NCBI GenBank assembly: GCA_036924085.1
Contig: JAVGWX010000003.1
Coordinates: forward strand, 122,632,764 to 122,696,763
DNA length: 64,000 nucleotides
Direction of reading: 5' to 3'
Origin: Ariolimax columbianus
Lineage: Eukaryota > Mollusca > Gastropoda > Stylommatophora > Arionidae
The position numbers were made by a program, and so were the translations under genes. Below, piece by piece: positions 54,047-62,214 of the stretch (position 1 is its first letter; each line of letters opens with the position of its first letter). A model generated the notes under the pieces. It was not told where the DNA came from. It ran no database searches and saw only the letters and a list, made by a program, of their open reading frames with translations.

Positions 54047-54344
54047 CTTGACACGCTACAGTTTACCTAGCTGTAAATGATTGCATAGCTAACAGTTAAC
54101 AGAGAAAAGACCGAGAGGAAGAGAACTGATCACTCCACATCAGAAGTTGCTGGAACACAGTACAATTAAGTCTGAAACACGTTATCCCGGATGGCAGTTC
54201 TTGTAGAAACTCCTAGTACTGAGTTATTTCATATTTTTATCTCTGGTTTGGTAGTTGATTGAAGTGGCTCTTCTTATAACACGAGACGTCCTGGCTATAG
54301 TGCATTGTTAGAATTTCCAGTTTTCTCACTACAATTGACATCAT
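54047..54344. other. No recognisable feature
   Basis: Spacer with no motif I can name. Confidence 0.35.
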
Positions 54345-54485
54345 AGTTTCAATCCTAACCAGGTTGGCTCGGCTGTTGTATTACAGCCTGTTTCCAGGCG
54401 CACTGTGTCTGCGTGAGGTGGGGGACTCGCTTGGTGTGATAAACCTGGCCCTGACGATAGCGACTTAGCATCCTCTTCCGCGGCA
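54345..54485 (-). repeat. Interspersed repeat B, 5' and central fragment
   Basis: Reversed blocks ACAGCCTGTTTCCAGGCGCA, GTGAGGTGGGGGACTCG and CCTGGCCCTGACGATAGCG. Confidence 0.6.
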
Positions 54486-54599
54486 ATAATGTCCTCTCTG
54501 AGAATACCATAACCCAGAAGGTCCCAAAAGGTTTCGGTCCACAGCACCCTTAGTGTATCAGAATGTTTCCACGGTACTCCAAGTCAGAAAATAAGCTTA

Positions 54600-54706
54600 C
54601 TTAACAGTTGCAGTGCGCCTCAGTGTCATTTTAGTGAAAACATTGAAATGTTATGCAGCACCCATGTAAACCAGCCACGGCACACAGCTTGGAAACCGCT
54701 GCCTTA
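54600..54706 (-). repeat. hAT-type terminus
   Basis: Read on the minus strand from 54706: AAGGCAGCGGTTTCCAAGCT, then GTGTGCCGTGGCTGG. CAGxGGTTxxCAAxCTxTGTGCCGxGGC is a recurrent terminus of hAT elements. No partner end found. Confidence 0.55.
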
Positions 54707-54709
54707 ACC

Positions 54710-55200
54710 TAACTTCACACGCATTGATTGCGTATTTTACCTTGCAGCGCAAGTAATGCTTAGTTCGCCTTGCCTTACTCCCATCTAATGATTACCTTCA
54801 CAAGGCTCAGTCGTGACGATTTGACATTGTATAATTTGCTTAATAAAAATCGTCAGTTTCCTTCTCCTCTCGCATGCCAGGCGCCTGCAAACAGAAGCTG
54901 GATTAAGCGATCTCTAGACAGTCATTATTTCCCTTTAAATATAGTCAAATTAATTACTGAGTATAGGTATGGACATAATAATACAGAAGCCATCCATATT
55001 GAAACAACGTAATTATAATTAAACGTAGGAAGCTAATTTAGTCGAAGAATCAACGTCATTGCACAGGGTTTAACCCATATTGTTTTATAATCTCAGCACA
55101 ATACACGAACCCCATAGCACTGGCGAGGATCCTGTAATAGATTGGGTAGATTTTTAACATCATTTTAAATTTTGCGCGTACGGCAACCGTTAAGCTTACT
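54710..55200. other. No recognisable feature
   Basis: The frame 54770-55012 has no identifiable family. Confidence 0.35.
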
Positions 55201-55204
55201 CTTT

Positions 55205-55392
55205 TCGATTATCAACTGCCGACGGATTTTTAACGTGCGTGACACTGAACACGGGTGTGCGATCTCTACTACCCAGAGATCCGGGGAAATACAAGAAAGT
55301 CTATGGGAAAAAATCTTGCTCTTCACCAGGATTTAAACCCGCGACCTCCAGAACCCGAGTCTGACGTCTTAACTCAAGGCCACTCAATCCAA
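55205..55392 (-). mobile_element. tRNA-derived SINE
   Basis: On the minus strand a tRNA-like head starts near 55391. The A box is GTGGCCTTGAGTTAAGACG (55383-55365), a CAGA...TCTG stem with a 7-base loop lies where the anticodon arm would be, and the B box is GGGTTTAAATCC (55340-55329; the consensus has GGTTCGAATCC). The body continues GAGATCGCACACCCGTG and GTCACGCACGTTAAAAATCC to about 55205. The T-for-C changes in the B box and absence of acceptor pairing fit a SINE and not a functional tRNA. Confidence 0.75.
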
Positions 55393-55619
55393 CATAGGAA
55401 GCTAAGAATCTAACTCATTACACGAACTGTTCTTTGCAGACAAACAAGGCCTGAAATACGAGGACGATGATACAACACAAAATAATAATAATGCACTCGG
55501 TACAATCTGTGAAAAATATAATATAAGTACATTTAAGACAGAAACGGTGCAGATTTGCATGTTTACGACCCCTACACGCAGTCCCAATAGTTAAAAACCC
55601 TTTATATTATTTGCTTTAG

Positions 55620-55800
55620 ATGATGGAAGTCTTCATAGAGACATTAAAACTAGATGTCAGAAAACCTTTGCTATGACTTATCACTTCTTAGACACTCAAA
55701 TGCCAGCTTAGCAACTAAACAAGCAACTGATAAACAGTATATTTATACCAACAATGTGATTCCAATGGCAAAGTTGGTTCTTAATTATGGCACAAGAGAT
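55620..55800 (+). pseudogene. Possible LINE RT fragment
   Basis: Plus-strand reading DIKTRCQKTFAMTYHFLDTQ and LINSIFIPTM resembles the segment after the RT catalytic core (DIxxRxxxAxxAxxxL ... YxxxIxPTMLY). Support is weak because neighbouring RT pieces are on the other strand. Confidence 0.35.
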
Positions 55801-55849
55801 GAAAAATGAAATATCTAAGAAAAGTCATTGGTGTCACCAGATGAGATAA

Positions 55850-56040
55850 AATGAGAAACCCTGACACTAGAAATATAATGAGAACAACCCATTATCCTGA
55901 TGCTAGAAATATGATAACTCATTATTCTGACACTATAAATATGATAACTCATTATCCAGACGCCAGAAATATGATAAATCATTATCCTGACGCTAGAAAT
56001 ATAATGAGAACTACACATTATCCTGCCACTAGAAATATTC
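55850..56040. repeat. Minisatellite, 30-bp unit
   Basis: About six units, period 30 bp: CTGACGCTAGAAATATGATA plus ACTCATTATC. It lies between RT fragments. Confidence 0.85.
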
Positions 56041-58172
56041 TCTTTTCTCTTCTTGATATCCGTTTCACATCTTCCATTTTCGGTTATGTTTTCTCGAAGA
56101 TACAAGAAACTCTTGACCAATATGTAACCGTCAATCGTTATCTGTAGAAAAGATGTTGAGTTTGCTTTGCTAATTATCATAGTTGTCGTTTTATAAATGT
56201 TAATATCTAATTCATTTACCTGTCTTTGTTCCTTATTTGAATCACAAATTGCTATAATTTGTGTTCGCTTTCAGCAAACAGAACTGTGCCATTCGCATAT
56301 CTGATATATTCATTTCCACCGATAATGCGTCATGTCATCTTCTCTATCTGTTGACAAATGGGTTATGTGTACGTGTTAAACAGGCAGGCATGGAAGTTGC
56401 GGGAGGACTGCTATGCGAAGTGGTTAATACACGTCTCACAAACTAAGCAAAGATATCTCCAGGTTGAGCAAGGTAGTGTCCGTATAGGAAGTGTACCCAT
56501 TTAAAAATTCGCGCTGAAGTCGGATGTTCTAAACACATTACAATACACTCCGTCTTAGGAAACAAGTCGAGCGAAAAGAACCAAAAACAGGCGAGATTGG
56601 CACGCCTCTTTTTCATCCACAGTTCTACACGGTGATCAAAGCCTGTCAGATCTAACAGTGAGTTTTCTCAGAGAAAAAATTACTGAGTACCGTTTTATTA
56701 TGTTATTTCTCTTTACACTTATGTTTTCCAGATATGTAATTAGTTTCATCCTGGACTCATCATGGACTCATCATGGACTTTGCCAAATACCTTTTTTGTA
56801 ATCTATAAAGTATATGTAAATGCTTTTTTTTGTACTTTTATATTTTTTTTGTCAGTGCCCTTATACAGACGATTGCTTATTTTGTTCCGCTGTTCTGAAT
56901 AGTTCACCCCAAAATTGATTGTCTACCATGGGCCTAATTCTCACCTGTATAACTTTGAGCGATGTCTTAATGGTGTGTCTCATCAGACTAATTGTTCTAA
57001 AATGTGAACATTTGGTTACACGAGATTTCTTTGGTAGTGTTATAGAGATCGATATAATCAGGACACGTGGGATATATTGGTCTACCGGGGTCTCTGTGAA
57101 TGACAAGGACAAGAATAGCATCACTGTCCCACAGAGAGCATGTTGTAAGATGCTACTAACTGTGTGACATGGTATAGCACCGGTCATGGTTAGGTGGTTT
57201 GTTAAGAGCAGCATAAATGGCGTCTAACAGGATGCAGGTCTACTTTGCTCTAGTGTTTGAGTCTATTGAGATGGACTCGCACATCGCTTAACCACTCTCC
57301 AAGAAACTGGTTGTATACAGACTCTGCAGTCTTCCGAACCAGTATAAAATCGTTAAGTTATGTCAACACATACTACATATCTGCTTGACCAGTACCATAT
57401 ATTCTGGAATCTTTTTTTGCTATTTTTCTTTCTTTCATTTCGCTTAAACTGTCTAGCTTCCGTACTTGATTCTTAAACTCTTTTATCGGTAGAGTTTTAT
57501 TGGCTGCTTACATTCTTGTTTTCAGCCCGTCCTCTCACTTATTGCATACATTATCTTCTGGCCTTTCTTTAGTCTATTGTTCCATGCTGCCTGACAGTAA
57601 GCTATCATATTTATTTTTGACGTCCACAGGATATTCATGTTTAATATCTGACTGCTCTAATGATGAGATATCTTTTTGTCGATCCATTTTGTATCTTCTT
57701 TCTCTATTTTTCACTGCGATGACTATTTTAATCACTACAGGATTCACATCTGAATACATTTTGCCATAGTGGTACTATTTTCGAATCTTTCCATGTTTTA
57801 ATAAAGTCAATCTGATTTCTTACTATATCTCCTGGGCTTTTCCACGTGTATAAGCTAATTGGATCTTGTTGGAAAACTGTGTTACATATCAAATTGGTTT
57901 TCTTCGTCTGTAAATCTGTATCCTATTCCAAATTGCCCTACTATGTTATTGTATTTTTTCTTCCTATTTTGGAGTTCATATCTCCCATTACTATCAAAAG
58001 ATCAGTATATTTGAATGTCTGTTTTAAGTTCTCATAATATTCTTCTATTTCTTCCTCACTCTGTTTTTGAATTAGCGCATATGATTGTAGAATGGCAGCA
58101 TTTATTAATTTATCTTTCAACTTATCCAGCATCATTCTATTATTGTTTGACCAATAACCACACATAAACTTT
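56040..58172 (-). pseudogene. RTE-like LINE, broken, endonuclease to RT
   Basis: Minus-strand order. Endonuclease at 58172-57480: NKLKDKL-like, EEEIEEYYENLKQTFKYTDL, LIVMGDMNSKIG (the GDxN catalytic region), QDPISLYTWKSPGDIVRNQI and DVNPVVIKIVIAVKNRERR. RT fingers at 57045-56870: LPKKSRVTKCSHFRTISLM, HTIKTSLKVIQVRIRP. RT palm at 56330-56050: YIRYANGTVLFAESE, where RYADDT is expected, so the catalytic Asp pair reads Asn-Gly, then MIISKANSTSFLQITIDG and ENITENGRCETDIKKR. Repeat C (57040-57330) lies between the first two parts. Confidence 0.8.
57040..57330 (-). mobile_element. Interspersed repeat C
   Basis: Reverse complement of 31725-32015, sharing TGTGCGAGTCCATCT, AATAGACTCAAACACTAG and CTTACAACATGCTCTCTGTG. 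Sits between endonuclease and RT of a broken LINE. Confidence 0.8.
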
Positions 58173-58220
58173 TCAAGTTGTTACAAAATAAATAATATTC
58201 TCACTCTCGTTAAAATGTAC

Positions 58221-58362
58221 TTCTGGACAATGCCCCATTTCGTGTGTCCGGCAAATGGTAGTCTGGACACTGCCCCATTTCGTGTGTTCGGCAAATGGTA
58301 GTCTGGACACTGCCCTTTTTCGCGTGTCCGGCAAATGGTAGTCTGGACACTGCCACACTCAA
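58221..58362. repeat. Short tandem array, 40-bp unit
   Basis: Three and a half units, period 40 bp: GTCTGGACACTGCCCCATTT plus CGTGTGTCCGGCAAATGGTA. Confidence 0.93.
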
Positions 58363-58619
58363 ATCAATATCTGCTCAAAAAGTTCTTTAATGTTTTTAAT
58401 TCTAACTTTTTCGAACTTACCTAAGAACAAAGTCGGTCTTGTCTTCTTGGAAATATAGCCCTCCCTTATTATGTGACGCTCCCAAAGCAGTTTCCACTAA
58501 GCAGTCCTAATAAGCGTATTTAGTGCTCGTGATTAGGCCCGTCTGATATTGCTATTCATTACTTCAGTGATCTGGTCAACGTCTTTGTTGGCTGGATTCA
58601 GTTTGAGAAGTAATCTGTT
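58363..58619. other. No recognisable feature
   Basis: Spacer; nothing supported. Confidence 0.35.
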
Positions 58620-58950
58620 CTGCGGCCATGTCAGGAGAATGGGTGGATGGGGACCAGATCAGGTGGATAGGATGGGTGGAGAAGCGCGCTCGTCTTATTT
58701 TTTGTAAAACATTCCAGAATGAGCAGGGATGCGTGGGTTGGTGCAGTGTCACGATGAAGGAACCAGAACCTGTTTCTCCGCAGTACGTGCCTTTTTTCCG
58801 GACATTTTATCCGAAAGGTTTCAGCACTTCCAGCTAGGATAATTGTTGTCACTTCGTGATGAACAACGCACTCGATGTAGAAAACACGCGACAACAACAA
58901 AAGACTGCCAGGCATGGCTTTCATGTTCGACCTGATCTGTTGCACTTATT
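58620..58950 (-). pseudogene. Mariner transposase C-terminal remnant
   Basis: Minus strand: RSNMKAMPGSLLLLSRV, ECVVHHEV, KCPEKRHVLRRNRFWFLHRD, TAPTHASLLILECFTKNKT and HPSYPPDLVPIHPF. The usual form is WFLHHDNAPAHTA...HPPYSPDLAP. The second catalytic Asp (LHRD) is kept; the third lies in the decayed segment after SYPPDL. Confidence 0.82.
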
Positions 58951-58984
58951 GAGTTATTGGCAAATTAGATATTAGGACATTTTT

Positions 58985-59095
58985 TTTAGTCAGAGAGTTT
59001 TAGTCCGTTGTATCGCTAGTTTACAGCTTGACTGTGATATTTACACCTTTCGGTTCGATACATCCGTCTTCGGCAGCATTGTACATTAATTTGAT
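58985..59095 (+). repeat. Repeat A fragment
   Basis: AGTCCGTTGTATCGCTAGTT, TACAGCTTGACTGTGATATT and TTCGATACATCCGTCTTCGG match the central part of the A copies at 45650 and 46590. Confidence 0.75.
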
Positions 59096-59199
59096 GACTT
59101 AGTTTTAGAAAGGTTCAATCACTTTTCTTCCTACTCAAAAATGAAATGTATTCCTTTCCTATATAGAAGAATCTATCAAAGCACTTTTATTAAACACCG

Positions 59200-59870
59200 A
59201 CTGGCTTTGGAAAATTGCACTTTTTTGCAGATGTGGCCGGCTATATGAATGAATTGATTTTGAAGTTGCAAGCGGAAACAAATTTGATTTGTGATATATT
59301 CGTACATGTCATGTCATTCAGGTCAAAGTTGGTGCTACTTGAAGGAGACGTGAAAGTTCTTAACTCGGTGAACAATTTCATGAAGAAAGGAAGCAGAATT
59401 TCCTTCTTCATTTGCAGTAGAATTCATTTCTGACTTGCACAAATAACTTCGAGAACGTTTTTCTGATCTTGATAGGAAAACAGATGACGTGGCTTTTTCC
59501 AAACCCCATTTGCTTGCATTGAGAGTTTCAAAAGGAAATTATTGATCTTCAGTCGGATGACTTGATGAAAGACAAGTATAAAGAGGCAAATCTGATCACA
59601 TTCTATAAATCTTTTCAACCTGGGCAGTATCTGCATTTGAATCGATTTGCTTGTATAACAGATACAACATACACATTCTCAGGAATAAAGTATACCAAGT
59701 CCAAATAAAGAGTAAATTCATCTCAGAGGAAGACAATTCTAATAATTCCACCTCAAGTTTGGAACCTCAGTTTAGCAATATTTTGAAATTAAAAAAGCAG
59801 TTTCAAAATTCTCATTATCGTGATGAGTTTGTCACGAGTAAAATATGCAGCTACTAATCCAGAGTAAATA
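59200..59870 (+). pseudogene. hAT transposase C-terminal remnant
   Basis: Frames in order: FFADVAGYMNELILKLQAET, LICDIFVHVMSFRSKLVLLE (59215-59350), FQKEIIDLQSDDLMKDKYKE and NLITFYKSFQPGQYLHLNRF (59525-59640), DTTYTFSGIKYTKSK, and SSLEPQFSNILKLKKQFQNS (59755-59815). This is the order in GTF2IRD2/FAM200-type hAT proteins (LNELNLKLQG...DLxSDxxLKDKYK...FGSTYLCExxFSxMKxxKS...). The last part corresponds to the hATC dimerisation region. Several frameshifts. Not a host gene. Confidence 0.8.
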
Positions 59871-60164
59871 TGAGTTGTTTTTTTTCTTTCAAGATATTCA
59901 TATCCTGCCGCTTTTCTTTGTAATTGTTACATTTCTCTTTCATTCTGAATCATACTATTTTGAAAGCTCCCAACAGTTCCGGGAAAATGTGTCAAATACA
60001 TAATATGACTTGCATTCAAAGATATTTGGAGACCCTTGTGCTAGAAGATTTACCTCCTCTCTCTAAATACGTACATCAGATTTTTCAAAGGGGACCAGGA
60101 AGTATCTGCACAGCTGTATTCATTCGTTTGTCTTTCCATTGAATGTGTTAAAGTGTATACGAAG
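59871..60164. other. No recognisable feature
   Basis: AT-rich spacer before the 65-bp array. Confidence 0.35.
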
Positions 60165-61115
60165 TGATGCCCTAAACTGTTCTACTCTGGCCAGTCGTTA
60201 CCCTATATACGTCTCTAGAATCCCCACACATTATTCTGTTCTACCCCGACCAGTCGTTACCTTATGTCCCGATACGTCTCTAGTGTCCCCACACATTATT
60301 CTGTTCTACCCTGACCAGTCGTTACCTTATGTCCCGATACGTCTCTAGTGTCCCCATACATTATCCTGTTCTACCCCGACCAGTCGTTACCTTATGTCCC
60401 GATACGTCTGTAGTGTCCCCACACATTATCCTGTTCTACCCCGACCAGTCGTTACCTTATGTCCCGATACGTCTCTAGTGTCCCCACACATTATCCTGTT
60501 CTACCCCGACCAGTCGTTACCTTATGTCCCGATACGTCTCTAGTGTCCCCACACATTATTCTGTTCTACCCCGACCAGTCGTTACCTTATGTCCCGATAC
60601 GTCTCTAGTGTCCCCACACATTATTCTGTTCTACCCTGACCAGTCGTTACCTTATGTCCCGATACGTCTCTAGTGTCCCCATACATTATCCTGTTCTACC
60701 CCGACCAGTCGTTACCTTATGTCCCGATACGTCTGTAGTGTCCCCACACATTATCCTGTTCTACCCCGACCAGTCGTTACCTTATGTCCCGATACGTCTC
60801 TAGTGTCCCCATACATTATCCTGTTCTACCCCGACCAGTCGTTACCTTATGTCCCGATACGTCTGTAGTGTCCCCACACATTATCCTGTTCTACCCCGAC
60901 CAGTCGTTACCTTATGTCCCGATACGTCTCTAGTGTCCCCACACATTATCCTGTTCTACCCCGACCAGTCGTTACCTTATGTCCCGATACGTCTCTAGTG
61001 TCCCCACACATTATTCTGTTCTACCCCGACCAGTCGTTACCTTATGTCCCGATACGTCTCTAGTGTCCCCACACATTATCCTGTTCTACTCCGACCAGTC
61101 GTAACCTTATGTACG
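60165..61115. repeat. Minisatellite, 65-bp unit with 5-unit higher-order period
   Basis: About 14 units, period 65 bp: GACCAGTCGTTACCTTATGT, CCCGATACGTCTCTAGTGTC and CCCACACATTATCCTGTTCT. Diagnostic variants (CTACCCTGACC at 60306 and 60631, CTGTAG) recur about 325 bp apart, showing block duplication. Both edges are diverged units. Confidence 0.95.
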
Positions 61116-61189
61116 TCGCTAGTGTCCCCAAACATTAACCTGTTCCACTACGGGAGCAGTTGATTCATCCCTTTTCCGCGCTGACCGTC

Positions 61190-61350
61190 TCAGTCTTTGT
61201 TTACTAAGGAAGGACATTTCCTTATTAAGCAAGGCCCACTTCTCCATCGCATACAAGCGGTTTCGTGCAGCCATATTTGTTTAGGCTAGTTCCCTAGACT
61301 TTCGCTGTCCCGAGCGTTCCTGCAAGGTAGCAATTGTTTGTAGTCAGAGG
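61190..61350 (-). repeat. Repeat D, 5' half
   Basis: On the minus strand CAATTGCTACCTTGCAGGAA and GGGACAGCGAAAGTCTAGGG match CAACTGCTGCCTTGCAGATA and GGGGACAGCCAAAGGCTAAG of the 30939-31102 copy. The 3' half is not clear. Confidence 0.6.
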
Positions 61351-61537
61351 TGTCTCTCATAGGAAAACTGTTTTACTTGACAATTGAGTCTTTCCTACCC
61401 GTCTTCGAGAAGATTGCATCATGACGATCAGTCTAAATATAAATGTTCGAGCTAACCAACGTACACGGCTTGCACATGTTGAAGCTTTCTGTAAGTGATG
61501 ACTCCAGACACAGACAGGCCTCCATATCCCGATAATA

Positions 61538-62052
61538 CGAGGCATGTTAACATGAAACCGGACCGAACTGCAACAAGTGAACGTGCGTACGATGAGCATG
61601 ATGACGTCACTTTTAATGTAAACATCATATACCAACCGTCAAGTTAGCAAAATTTAATGAGTTAACGGAACAGCATGTGCCTGACCTGGTCACCGAAGAT
61701 TTTTCGTTAACTAACGTCCTTCTTTAAACATTGTTGTCCAGTTATCCATTGTTGTCTTCGACACACTTTTGTCACCATACACTGCCTGCATTATGCGGTG
61801 AATGTCAACTGGTTGACATCCTTTAGCTGTTAGAAACCGAATCACTGCTAGCTGATAAACTCTGGGCGGATTCCGTATCACACCCGCCATGTTTTCAACG
61901 GTCTGCCGAGGAAACTATAAGTCGGAGGATAAAAACATTTGGCAAACTTGACTGTTGGTATGTGCTGTATACACCAGAAGTGACGTCATCATGCGCATCG
62001 TCCGTATGTTCACTTGTTGCAGTTTGTTCCGGTTTCATTTGAACACGCCTCG
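61538..62052 (-). mobile_element. Palindrome-ended mariner derivative (515 bp)
   Basis: Family 1 termini at both ends (CGAGGCATGTTAACATGAAA left, preceded by TA; TTTCATTTGAACACGCCTCG right). About 110 bp inside each end are inverted copies of the same 5' untranslated region, including TGATGACGTCACTT on the left and AAGTGACGTCATCA on the right. Between them lies the N-terminal transposase region on the minus strand (QLAVIRFLTAKGCQPVDIHR at about 61870-61800). The 3' half of a normal element is absent. Confidence 0.88.
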
Positions 62053-62214
62053 AAGGTTAACCACCCTCGAACCCGCCAATTTGCACGATGCGTGTATGAC
62101 CTGCTAGGCGGGACATTACAAATCTTGTCAAGTTGAGCGAACTAGCTGGTCCTAACTTGACTTTTCAATTTGCATGCCCGAAGTATGCAGCTGGATGTAT
62201 TGTCGATGTATAAA

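Noticed and set aside
55325..55391. Functional tRNA gene
   Set aside because: The B box deviates from consensus, no acceptor stem pairing is apparent, and a SINE body follows.
59200..59870. Host gene of the GTF2IRD2/FAM200 type
   Set aside because: Frames are broken several times and no exon signals are evident; a decayed hAT transposase is simpler.
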